The notes under the pieces were generated by a model. The model ran no database searches, was not told where the DNA came from, and saw nothing but the letters and a program-made list of their open reading frames with translations. DNA of 64,000 nt from Hymenobacter ruricola (lineage in GTDB: Bacteria > Bacteroidota > Bacteroidia > Cytophagales > Hymenobacteraceae): assembly GCF_015694525.1 (NCBI RefSeq), contig NZ_JADQDM010000016.1, forward strand, positions 1 through 64,000, in the 5' to 3' direction. Position numbers and translations under genes: made by a program. Below are positions 50,216 through 58,168 of the stretch, in pieces; position 1 is the stretch's first letter, and every line of letters begins with the position of its first letter.

Positions 50216-51542
50216 AATAGCCATACTTCTCGCCCCACCAGCCGCGCAGGCGCTCCTGGATTTTCTGCTCGCTGGCGTTCTGGCCGGGCTCGTAGAAACG
50301 GGTGCCGCTCAGGGCGTCGGGCAGAAACTCCTGCTCTTCAAAATTGCCTTCGCCGTTGTGCGAGTAGGCGTATTCCCTGCCGTAGCCCAGCTGCTTCATC
50401 AGGCGCGTGGGGGCGTTGCGCAACGGCACCGGCACGGGGTGCACACCGTGGGCCTTCACCTCGGCCTGCGCCGCCCGGATGGCCAGATAGGAAGCGTTGC
50501 TTTTGGGCGAAGTGGCCAGGTACACCACGGTTTGGGCCAGAATCAGGTCCGACTCGGGCAGGCCGATGACGGTGCAGGCCTGGAAGCAGCTGGTGGCCAG
50601 CATTAGGGCGTTGGGGTTGGCGTTGCCAATGTCTTCGGAGGCCAGGATGACCATGCGGCGCGCAATAAACTTCACGTCCTCGCCGCCCTCCAGCATCACG
50701 GCCAGGTAGTAGAGCGCGGCGTTGGGGTCGGAGCCGCGCATGCTTTTGATGAAGGCCGAAATGACGTCGTAGTGCATTTCGCCGCCCTTGTCGTAGCGGG
50801 CCAGCGGGCGCTGGGCCACCTGCTGCACCACGGCGTCGGTAATCTGAATGGTGCCTTTTTTATCGGGGGGCGTGCTCTGCACCACGATTTCCAAGAGGTT
50901 GAGCAGCTTGCGGGCATCGCCGCCGCTGAGGGCCAGCAGAGCATGGTCTTCTTTGAGGTTGACCTTTTTCTGCTTCAGGGCTTCGTCCTCGGTCAGCGCT
51001 TTCTTCACCAAATCGCGCAGCGTTTCCGCGCTCAGCGGCTCCAGCACGTACACCTGGCAGCGCGAGAGCAAGGCCGGAATGACCTCAAAGGACGGGTTTT
51101 CGGTGGTGGCGCCAATGAGCGTGACCGTGCCGTTCTCCACCGCGCCCAACAAAGCATCCTGCTGGGCCTTGCTGAAGCGGTGGATTTCGTCAATGAACAA
51201 GACGGTGCCGCGCTGCCGCTTGGCTTTGTCGATGACGTCGCGCACGTCCTTCACGCCCGCATTGATGGCGCTGAGGGCCGAAAAAGGCTGCTTGAGCTCG
51301 CTGGCCAGCAGGTGGGCCAGGGTGGTTTTGCCCACGCCGGGCGGGCCCCACAGAATGAGACTGGGCAACCGGCCGGCGTTGAGGTAGCGGCGCAGCACGC
51401 CGGTTTCGCCCACCAGGTGCTGCTGGCCGGCGTAGTCGGCCAGGCGGCGCGGGCGCTGGCGCTCGGCCAGGGGCGCGTCGGGGCCGGGCGCGGGCGGCGG
51501 GGTGAAAGCGGCGGGTTCGTCGTCGGGAAAGAGGGAGGCCAT
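50214..51542 (-). CDS. rarA: Replication-associated recombination protein RarA (MgsA), 442 aa
   Basis: An AAA+ clamp-loader-like ATPase that acts at stalled replication forks. Walker A is GPPGVGKTT (residues 66-74), Walker B LFIDEIHRFSKAQQDAL, sensor GATTENPSFEV with the arginine finger in ALLSRCQVY. The C-terminal tetramerisation and clamp-like region is typical (SMRGSDPNAALYYLAVMLEG). Start at 51542 (MASLFPDDE) gives normal family length. The frame stays open far upstream but that part is the complement of the glycosyltransferase gene. Confidence 0.93.
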   Translation of the reverse strand: MASLFPDDEPAAFTPPPAPGPDAPLAERQRPRRLADYAGQQHLVGETGVLRRYLNAGRLPSLILWGPPGVGKTTLAHLLASELKQPFSALSAINAGVKDVRDVIDKAKRQRGTVLFIDEIHRFSKAQQDALLGAVENGTVTLIGATTENPSFEVIPALLSRCQVYVLEPLSAETLRDLVKKALTEDEALKQKKVNLKEDHALLALSGGDARKLLNLLEIVVQSTPPDKKGTIQITDAVVQQVAQRPLARYDKGGEMHYDVISAFIKSMRGSDPNAALYYLAVMLEGGEDVKFIARRMVILASEDIGNANPNALMLATSCFQACTVIGLPESDLILAQTVVYLATSPKSNASYLAIRAAQAEVKAHGVHPVPVPLRNAPTRLMKQLGYGREYAYSHNGEGNFEEQEFLPDALSGTRFYEPGQNASEQKIQERLRGWWGEKYGY

Positions 51543-51660
51543 GGGCAGGTTTTGGGCAAAGTTCGGGCAGCGCGCCGGGATGAATACGTGTTTTTTGCTT
51601 TTCATGAAAGCGTGGCAGTGCGTATTTGCAGGGGCGCGCTCGGCCGTGCTGCCACGGCCA

Positions 51661-51668
51661 TACCTTTG
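51661..51668 (+). promoter_or_regulatory. TAnnTTTG element abutting GT39 start
   Basis: TACCTTTG followed by GGC and then the ATG at 51672. If used, the message would be leaderless or nearly so. No -33 TTG is found at the right distance. Confidence 0.4.
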
Positions 51669-51671
51669 GGC

Positions 51672-53165
51672 ATGGCTTTTTTTCGGCAGCGCTTCCGGGC
51701 AACTAATCCCCTCGACTGGCCGAAATTGGGCCTGCTGGCCGCGTTGCTGCTCCTGTTTGCCTGGAACGTAGGCGCCCCGGTTTTGCACGTGTGGGACGAA
51801 GCCCGCCTCGCCGTGAATGCCACCGAGATGCTGCGCAGCGGCGACTGGCTCATCACGCGCTACGAAGGGCAGCCCGACCTGTGGAACACCAAGCCGCCGC
51901 TGCTCATCTGGCTGCAGGCGGGCAGCCTGGGGCTGTTTGGCTACAGCCCGTGGGCCGTTCGGCTGCCCTCGGTGCTGGCGGCGCTGGCCACGGCCGGGGC
52001 GCTCTACCGGTTTGGGCGCGCGGTGCTGGGCAGCCGCTTCGTGGGCACGTTCGCGGCCCTCATCCTCGCCACCAGCCCGGGCTTCAACGGCACGCACGTG
52101 GCCCGTTTCGGCGACTACGACGCTCTGCTGACCTTCGGGCTTACGGCCGCGGCCCTGAGCTGGTACCGCTACGCGCAGGAGCAGCAGGGGCGCTGGCTGT
52201 GGCGGGGGGCCGGCTGGTTTGCGCTGGCGTTGCTCACCAAATCGGCCGCGGCAGTACTGGTGCTGCCAGCGGTGGCGGTGGGCGGGCTGGCGCTGCCGGG
52301 CGGGCGCCGGGCACTGCGGCAGTGGCCCACGTATGTTGCCATTGCCGCGGCGTTTGGGCCGCTGGGGCTGTTTTATGGGCTGCGGGAGGCCGCGGCGCCG
52401 GGCTACCTGGCGGCCACCTGGTTTAATGACTGGTACGGCCGGTTCAGCCAGCACATCGTCACGGTGCAGTATCCGTGGTGGATTTATTTCCAGCGCCTGC
52501 TTTTCCCCGGCCTGATGACCTGGAGCTGGCTGCTGCCGGTGGGCGCCTGGCTGGGGCTTTCGGCCACGTTGGTCCCCGGCCCCAAACGCCGCTTTGCCCA
52601 ATTTGCCGGCTTGTTTGTCCTCACCTTTCTGGTCCTGATATCGGTGGCGCGCACCCGGCTGGGGTGGTACAGCGCGCCCGTGTACCCCATGGCCGCGCTC
52701 CTGTGCGCGCTCGGCCTGGAGCACCTCGCCCGGCAGGCCCGGCTTCGCTGGCACTGGCCCGCCACGGCCGTGACGGGCACGCTGGCCGTGGCGCTGGCGG
52801 TGCCGACGGGCCTGCTGCTGCACCACGAGCACGCCCGCCGGGAAGCCGAAAAAACCGACCCCCTACTGCGCTACGGCTACCAGTTGCCACCCCTCGCGGC
52901 CAGCCGGCCCAGGTATTACACCTTCAGCATTCTGCAGGAAGACCGGTACCACGCCGTGCTGAATTTTTACGTGGCCGCCCTGCGCCAGGCCGGCGTGCAG
53001 CCGGTTGTTGTGCCGGCCGAAGACGTGACCTTGGGGCGCCTGCGCCCCGGGCTGCTTTTCGTGGGCTCCGAGCCCATGCTTCGCTCCGTGCAGCAGCGTT
53101 ATTATACCAAGTTGCTAATGCCCGTTGCCTCAGGGGTTTTCCTTCGGATTCTGGGCCCTAAATAG
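51672..53165 (+). CDS. Glycosyltransferase family 39 (PMT_2/ArnT-like), 497 aa
   Basis: An integral-membrane sugar transferase using a lipid-linked sugar donor. The first outer loop has the catalytic Asp-Glu pair (HVWDEARLAVNATEMLRSGD) and the family WNTKPPLLIWL motif. About eleven helices follow (residues 17-400), then a soluble C-terminal domain (about 405-497) with RYYTFSILQEDRYHAVLNFY. The acceptor, perhaps lipid A or a cell-surface glycan, cannot be inferred. It is divergent from rarA across a 129-base gap. Confidence 0.9.
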   Translation: MAFFRQRFRATNPLDWPKLGLLAALLLLFAWNVGAPVLHVWDEARLAVNATEMLRSGDWLITRYEGQPDLWNTKPPLLIWLQAGSLGLFGYSPWAVRLPSVLAALATAGALYRFGRAVLGSRFVGTFAALILATSPGFNGTHVARFGDYDALLTFGLTAAALSWYRYAQEQQGRWLWRGAGWFALALLTKSAAAVLVLPAVAVGGLALPGGRRALRQWPTYVAIAAAFGPLGLFYGLREAAAPGYLAATWFNDWYGRFSQHIVTVQYPWWIYFQRLLFPGLMTWSWLLPVGAWLGLSATLVPGPKRRFAQFAGLFVLTFLVLISVARTRLGWYSAPVYPMAALLCALGLEHLARQARLRWHWPATAVTGTLAVALAVPTGLLLHHEHARREAEKTDPLLRYGYQLPPLAASRPRYYTFSILQEDRYHAVLNFYVAALRQAGVQPVVVPAEDVTLGRLRPGLLFVGSEPMLRSVQQRYYTKLLMPVASGVFLRILGPK

Positions 53166-53332
53166 CCGCCCCCGTGGCGGCGCGGCGGCCGGGCGGTTTC
53201 GTCGTTCGGCGAAAATAACCGGCCGGTGTAGCGGCGCAGCGCGAACTTTGCGGCTCCTGCTTCCGAACCATTGGCGCCGGCCTAGCCCGGCTTCTGGTTC
53301 GCGCCATCCCGCGCCACGCTCCATCTCCACTT

Positions 53333-54256
53333 ATGCGCACTCAATACCGCGTGCACGCGGCCCTCTTCCTCGTCACCGTCATCTACGCGGCCAACTACAG
53401 CTTGTCGAAAGACGTGATGCCGCACTACCTGCACCCGTTCGGCATCGTCTCGTTGCGCATCATCGGGGCCATTATTTTCTTCGCCGTCATCAAATTCATC
53501 GTGGCCCGCGAAGACCGCATTACGGGCCGGGCCGACAACCTGCGCTCCATTGCCTGCGGCGTGCTCGGCATCGGGCTCAACCAGCTGCTGTTCTTTTCGG
53601 GCCTGAACCTGACCGCGCCCATCAGCGCCTCGCTGCTGCAAACGGTGGCGCCCATTGTGGTGGTCATCGCCTCGGCCGTGCTGCTCCGCGAGCGCATCAC
53701 GCTGCCCCGGGCCCTGGGCATTGGCGTGGGCGCGGTGGGTGCGGCCTCGCTCATTCTGGGCCGCAACGCGCACACGGCGGCGGTGTACCCGCAGGGCACG
53801 CTGGGCAACATTTTTATCCTGCTCAACGCCACCGTATTTGGGGTTTACCTGGTCATTGTCACGCCGCTCATGCGCAAGTACCACCCGTTCACGGTGCTGG
53901 GACGGGTGTTTCTGGTGGGCGGGTTCATTGCCATTCCCTTCGGCTGGCGCGAGGTTCTCACGGCCGACTATGCCAGCTTCCCGCTCTACATCTGGGCCGA
54001 GGTGGGGTTCATGATTTTCTTTCTCACCATCCTGGCTTATTTGCTCAACAACTGGGCGCTGAAATACGCCTCCCCTGCCCTGCTGGGCGTCTACATCTAC
54101 CTGCAGCCGGTGCTGGCCGTGCTCATCGCCGTGGGCCTGGGCAAAGACCACCTCACCCTGGGCAAGGCCGGGCAGGCGGCGCTCATCTTCCTGGGCGTGT
54201 GGCTGGTGAGCCAGAAACCCAAGGCGACCAAGGTACCGGAGGTAGCGGTGGAGTAG
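53333..54256 (+). CDS. EamA/DMT-family transporter, 307 aa
   Basis: Ten membrane helices arranged as two repeated EamA domains (about 5-140 and 155-290). Typical features are FGIVSLRIIGAIIFF at the end of the second helix, APISASLLQTVAPIVVVIAS in the first repeat and ASPALLGVYIYLQPVLAVLI in the second. Such proteins export or import metabolites; substrate unknown. The gap from the GT39 stop (167 bases) shows no terminator, so co-transcription is possible. Confidence 0.9.
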   Translation: MRTQYRVHAALFLVTVIYAANYSLSKDVMPHYLHPFGIVSLRIIGAIIFFAVIKFIVAREDRITGRADNLRSIACGVLGIGLNQLLFFSGLNLTAPISASLLQTVAPIVVVIASAVLLRERITLPRALGIGVGAVGAASLILGRNAHTAAVYPQGTLGNIFILLNATVFGVYLVIVTPLMRKYHPFTVLGRVFLVGGFIAIPFGWREVLTADYASFPLYIWAEVGFMIFFLTILAYLLNNWALKYASPALLGVYIYLQPVLAVLIAVGLGKDHLTLGKAGQAALIFLGVWLVSQKPKATKVPEVAVE

Positions 54257-54294
54257 TAATTTACGCACTCTCCATTTTACCCTTCGACTCCGCC

Positions 54295-55320
54295 ATGCGT
54301 CTTGTTTTGGTGACATTGTTAGGCGTGCTGATGCTTTTACCGGGTTATGCGTCCGCTCAGACCGCCGCTCCGGTAGATTCTACGGCAACCCTACGCCGCA
54401 CTTATTCGGAGAAAATGCCCGTGTTTCCGGTTTTGGAACCCGGCGATAGCGCCCGCACCACCAGCCAGCGGATGACCCGTTTCATCAGCAAAGACTTCAA
54501 ATACCCGCGCACCGCTCTGCGCGACGGCGTTGGGGGAAGGGTTTTTTTTTCTTTCACGGTCAACGCGCAGGGCCACACCACCGACCTCAAGCTGGTAAAA
54601 GGCGTTCGGGCCGACATCGACGCCGAGGCGTTGCGTTGCATTCAGCGCCTCGCAGCCGTTACCTGGCAGCCGGGATGGCAGGACGGCCGCCCCGTCAGCG
54701 TCTCGTTCACGGCGCCCCTTACCTTCAGCGTTAGCACTGGCACCAAGGACGCTCCTTCCCCCTGGTCCGCCGACTCTCTGGACCTGGGCCCTTTTCAAAA
54801 GCTGGCTCTCCCGACCCAGGCCTGGAACAGCGACCGCAAGGCGCTGCCCGCCGGCAAAGGCCTCATCTACGGCAGTTGCCTGCAACGCCTCGGCGGGACC
54901 AGCAGCCTGGGCACGGGCGAGTACGTGCGCCTCGTGAACGTCAGGACCGGCAAGTCGGTGCGGCTAAACGTCAAGCCCGCGCTCAATTCCCGCCGGGAAA
55001 ACGCCTTTTGCTACGCATTGCCGGCGGGCCGCTACGCCTTGTACCTCTACGAATTTCCCGACCCTGTGTGGGGCGCCTGCCGAATGCACACGGAGAGCAT
55101 CCGCAAGCCCGCCCCCGGCCGGGGCTATTCCTCGTCTTTGAGCAGCACCCGCTTCCAGTTTGTGGTGGAAGCCGGGAAGTTACATTACGTGGGCACCTGG
55201 AACCTCGCCAACGAAAACCAACCGGAAATTCTGAACGAGAAGTCCATCCTGGATGCCCGAATGCAGCCCAACTTCGAGTCGTTGCGATTCAGCGACGCCC
55301 AAGTAGCGGTTCCTCAGTAA
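54295..55320 (+). CDS. Secreted protein with TonB C-terminal-like domain, 341 aa
   Basis: Signal peptide (MRLVLVTLLGVLMLLPGYAS and on), then a TonB-C-like domain at about residues 55-145: YPRTALRDGVGGRVFFSFTV, the phrase ADIDAEALRCIQRLAAVTWQ and PGWQDGRPVSVSFTAPLTF are the energy-transducer signature. It lacks an N-terminal anchor helix, so it cannot act as a classical ExbBD-coupled TonB. The C-terminal ~180 residues (GEYVRLVNVRTGKSVRLNVK) are unrecognised. It starts 38 bases after the EamA gene. Confidence 0.75.
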   Translation: MRLVLVTLLGVLMLLPGYASAQTAAPVDSTATLRRTYSEKMPVFPVLEPGDSARTTSQRMTRFISKDFKYPRTALRDGVGGRVFFSFTVNAQGHTTDLKLVKGVRADIDAEALRCIQRLAAVTWQPGWQDGRPVSVSFTAPLTFSVSTGTKDAPSPWSADSLDLGPFQKLALPTQAWNSDRKALPAGKGLIYGSCLQRLGGTSSLGTGEYVRLVNVRTGKSVRLNVKPALNSRRENAFCYALPAGRYALYLYEFPDPVWGACRMHTESIRKPAPGRGYSSSLSSTRFQFVVEAGKLHYVGTWNLANENQPEILNEKSILDARMQPNFESLRFSDAQVAVPQ

Positions 55321-55370
55321 GCTCTCCTGTGCGAGATACTTCTTGTTTGCATCCCCTTCTTTTAAATGAA

Positions 55371-55399
55371 AAAGGCCCGACTGAATAAGCCGGGCCTTT
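55371..55399. terminator. Bidirectional terminator hairpin
   Basis: AAAGGCCCG (55371-55379) pairs with CGGGCCTTT (55391-55399), with a run of A before it that extends the T-run on the minus strand. It serves the TonB-C-like gene and the converging lpdA gene ending at 55424. Confidence 0.8.
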
Positions 55400-55423
55400 C
55401 TACTATATGATTTCGGGCAAATT

Positions 55424-56818
55424 TTACAAGTGAATCACCTCGCCATACGCGGCGGCGGCGGCCTCCATAATGGCTTCGCTCATAGTGGGGTGCGGGTGCA
55501 CCGCCTTGATGATTTCGTGGCCGGTGGTTTCCAGCTTGCGGGCCACCACCACTTCGGCAATCATCTCGGTCACGTTCGAGCCAATCATGTGGGCGCCGAG
55601 CCACTCGCCGTACTTCTTGTCGAAGATGACTTTCACGAAGCCGTCTTTCACGCCGGCGGCGCTGGCTTTGCCCGAGGCCGAAAACGGGAATTTGCCCACC
55701 AGCACGTCGTAGCCTTTTTCCTTGGCTTCGGCTTCGGTGTAGCCCACGCTGGCAATTTCGGGCGAGGCGTAGGTGCAACCGGGGATGTTCTGGTAGTTGA
55801 GCGGCTCGGGGTGGTGACCGGCAATTTTCTCCACGCAGATGATGCCTTCGGCCGAGGCCACGTGGGCCAGCGCGGGGCCGGGCACGATGTCGCCGATGGC
55901 GTAGATGCCGGGCACGTTGGTCTGGTAGAAGTCGTCCACAATCACGCGGCCGCGCTCCACTTTAATGCCCAGCTCTTCGATGCCGATGTTTTCGAGGTTG
56001 GTGGTCACGCCCACGGCGCTCAGCACCACGTCGCACTCTATCACCTGCTCGCCCTTTGCGGTTTTGATGGTCACTTGGCAGCCTTCGCCGGCGGTGTCCA
56101 CTTTGGTAACTTCGGCGCTGGTGAGCACGTTCACGCCGATTTTGCGGAACGACTTCTCCATCTGGCGCGACACTTCCTCGTCCTCCACGGGCACGATGCG
56201 GGGCAGGTATTCCACCACCGTCACTTCCGAGCCCATGGTGCGGTAGAAGTAGGCAAACTCGACGCCGATGGCGCCCGAGCCCACCACCACGAGGCGCTTG
56301 GGCAGCTGTTCCATGGCCATGGCCTTGCGGTAGCCGATGATTTTTTTGTTGTCGACGGGCATGGTGGGCAGCTCGCGCGAGCGGGCGCCGGTGGCCAGGA
56401 TGATGCTCTTGGCTTCCACCGTTTCCTTGCTGCCGTCGGCCTTGGTCACTTCCACTTTGCCGGGGGCCAGCACTTTGCCGGTGCCCATCACGGTTTCGAT
56501 TTTGTTCTTTTTGAACAGGAAATTGATGCCCTTGCTCATGCCGTCGGCCACGCCGCGGCTGCGCGAAATCACGGCGCCGAAGTCGTAGCCCACGCCTTCG
56601 GCTTTGAGGCCGTAATCGGCGGCGTGGTTGAGGTATTCGAACACCTGCGCGCTCTTGAGCAGCGCTTTGGTGGGAATGCAGCCCCAGTTGAGGCAGATGC
56701 CGCCCAAGGATTCGCGCTCAATCACGCCCACTTTCAGGCCCAGTTGCGAGGCCCGGATGGCGGCCACGTACCCGCCGGGGCCACTGCCGACCACGACCAA
56801 ATCAAATTGCAATGCCAT
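55424..56818 (-). CDS. lpdA: Dihydrolipoyl dehydrogenase (E3), 464 aa
   Basis: The FAD/NAD flavoprotein component of pyruvate, 2-oxoglutarate or branched-chain dehydrogenase complexes. FAD motif GSGPGGYVAA (residues 11-20), redox disulfide GGICLNWGCIPT (C42 and C47), NAD motif VVVGSGAIGVEF, second FAD motif YAIGDIVPGPALAHVAS and the catalytic His-Glu pair HPHPTMSE near the C-terminus. Length is standard. No E1 or E2 gene is adjacent. A good two-element promoter lies at 56888-56920. Confidence 0.95.
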   Translation of the reverse strand: MALQFDLVVVGSGPGGYVAAIRASQLGLKVGVIERESLGGICLNWGCIPTKALLKSAQVFEYLNHAADYGLKAEGVGYDFGAVISRSRGVADGMSKGINFLFKKNKIETVMGTGKVLAPGKVEVTKADGSKETVEAKSIILATGARSRELPTMPVDNKKIIGYRKAMAMEQLPKRLVVVGSGAIGVEFAYFYRTMGSEVTVVEYLPRIVPVEDEEVSRQMEKSFRKIGVNVLTSAEVTKVDTAGEGCQVTIKTAKGEQVIECDVVLSAVGVTTNLENIGIEELGIKVERGRVIVDDFYQTNVPGIYAIGDIVPGPALAHVASAEGIICVEKIAGHHPEPLNYQNIPGCTYASPEIASVGYTEAEAKEKGYDVLVGKFPFSASGKASAAGVKDGFVKVIFDKKYGEWLGAHMIGSNVTEMIAEVVVARKLETTGHEIIKAVHPHPTMSEAIMEAAAAAYGEVIHL

Positions 56819-56887
56819 AAACTTCTCAGGAAGACAGGAAGAAAAAAGTACACCGGGCCCGGCTGGGGGCCCGCCCAATTAGGTTCG

Positions 56888-56920
56888 CAAAGATAGCCGC
56901 ACGTCCGCACCGCGCCGCAA
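56888..56920 (-). promoter_or_regulatory. Bacteroidetes promoter for lpdA
   Basis: On the minus strand, ATTG (ending at 56918) is followed after 22 bases by TATCTTTG (56895-56888), a full TAnnTTTG match. The predicted start site near 56881 gives a leader of about 60 bases to the ATG at 56818. Confidence 0.6.
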
Positions 56921-57048
56921 TCCCGTAGCTACTGCTTAGCTTGCCAACAATGTTTTGGCCCAAAGGGTGCTAGCAGCCAATCTTGTCCGGGCACCGTATA
57001 AGCCCCGGTTGGGCCCAAAAAGGCGCGCAACTCTCATTTTTAGCATTC

Positions 57049-58008
57049 ATGAAATCACTTCTTCGCACTCCTTTGGCCGCGCTGGGGCTGTTGGCCTTCC
57101 TCACTAACTGCGCCACCACCGTCACCGAAAAAGAAAAACCCACCGTGACCAGCCAGCCCATGGAAGCCCCCGTGGCCACCGGCGCCGTCCGCTCCGACTC
57201 CACCGGCGCCGCCGCCACGGCCACCGATGCCCGCGTGGCCACCACCGCTTCGGCGGCCACCGCCGAGCCCGCCGCCACCGCCAACGGCCTGCCCGCCGAG
57301 ATGGCCGGCGCCCCCGAAACGGCCGCGCCCAACACGCCCAGCGCCACCGCGGCCTCGGCCGAGCGGGCCAAAGAGAAAAAAATGACCGCCGCCGACTACC
57401 GCACCATGCTGGAATCGGCCGACTCGCGCCTCAAAACCAGCCCCAAAGACCCCGCCGCCCTGCTGCAACGGGCCAAGGCCAGGAGCTACCTCAAGCAGTA
57501 CAAAGAGGCCATCCCGGACTACACGGCCGCCATCAAGTACCAGCGCAACAACCCCGATGCCTACTACAACCGCGGCGTCAACCGACTGATGATGAAGCAG
57601 TACAAGGCCGCTGCCACCGACTTCTCGGGCGCCCTCAAGTACCGGCCCGACGACAAGGAATCCTTCTTCGGCCGGGGCGTGGCCAAGATGCAGATGTACC
57701 AGTACAAGCCCGCCGTGGTTGATTTCACGAAAGCCATTCAACTCGATTCGGCCTACGCCGACGCCTGGGAATACCGCGGCATCAGCTACTCCTCGTTTGA
57801 TAAGCTCTCGGAAGCGCGCCGCGACCTGGAGCGCGCCGCCAAGCTCAACCCCGAAGCCGCCAAAAGCCTGAAGCGCTACGTGGGCGCCAACGACGGCCTG
57901 GCGCCCATCAAGCCCGCCCCGGTGGCCAAGCCGGGCACCGGCTACCACCCCAAGCCCGGCTACCACAAGCCGGCTACTGCGCCAGCCGCGAGCACGCCGG
58001 CGCAGTAG
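57049..58008 (+). CDS. TPR lipoprotein, 319 aa
   Basis: Lipobox-like LLAFLTNCATT (Cys near residue 21) followed by a low-complexity Ala/Thr/Pro linker (about 25-105), then three to four TPR repeats (about 110-265: AADYRTMLESADSRL, KAIQLDSAYADAWEYRGISY) and a Pro/Lys/His-rich tail (GTGYHPKPGYHKPATAPAAS). Probably a periplasmic or outer-membrane scaffold. The linker is GC-extreme. A family B inverted repeat lies just after the stop. Confidence 0.82.
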   Translation: MKSLLRTPLAALGLLAFLTNCATTVTEKEKPTVTSQPMEAPVATGAVRSDSTGAAATATDARVATTASAATAEPAATANGLPAEMAGAPETAAPNTPSATAASAERAKEKKMTAADYRTMLESADSRLKTSPKDPAALLQRAKARSYLKQYKEAIPDYTAAIKYQRNNPDAYYNRGVNRLMMKQYKAAATDFSGALKYRPDDKESFFGRGVAKMQMYQYKPAVVDFTKAIQLDSAYADAWEYRGISYSSFDKLSEARRDLERAAKLNPEAAKSLKRYVGANDGLAPIKPAPVAKPGTGYHPKPGYHKPATAPAASTPAQ

Positions 58009-58031
58009 CCGAAGCAGTCAAAAAAGTTGTC

Positions 58032-58132
58032 AGAACGTCATGTCGAGCTGGTCGAGACATCTCGCCCGGGGCAGTAATCAATTGATTAGTGGCGGCACGC
58101 GAGATGTCTCGACCAGCTCGACATGACGTTCT
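58032..58132. repeat. Inverted repeat R13 (family B)
   Basis: 34-bp perfect arms, 58032-58065 and 58099-58132, starting AGAACGTCATGTCGAGCTGG, followed by a T-run (TTCTTTTTT) on the plus strand that could make it a terminator. The loop reads GGCAGTAATCAATTGATTAG and then TGGCGG. Confidence 0.93.
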
Positions 58133-58168
58133 TTTTTGTTCGGGTGTTCTTCTCCTGCTTCCCCTCCC

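Noticed and set aside
50214..52832. 872-codon extension of the RarA frame
   Set aside because: The part beyond 51542 is antisense to the GT39 gene, and RarA has normal length from the ATG at 51542.
55430..56896. 488-codon plus-strand frame opposite lpdA
   Set aside because: The minus strand encodes an unmistakable dihydrolipoyl dehydrogenase; the plus frame is His/Gly/Ala-rich shadow sequence.
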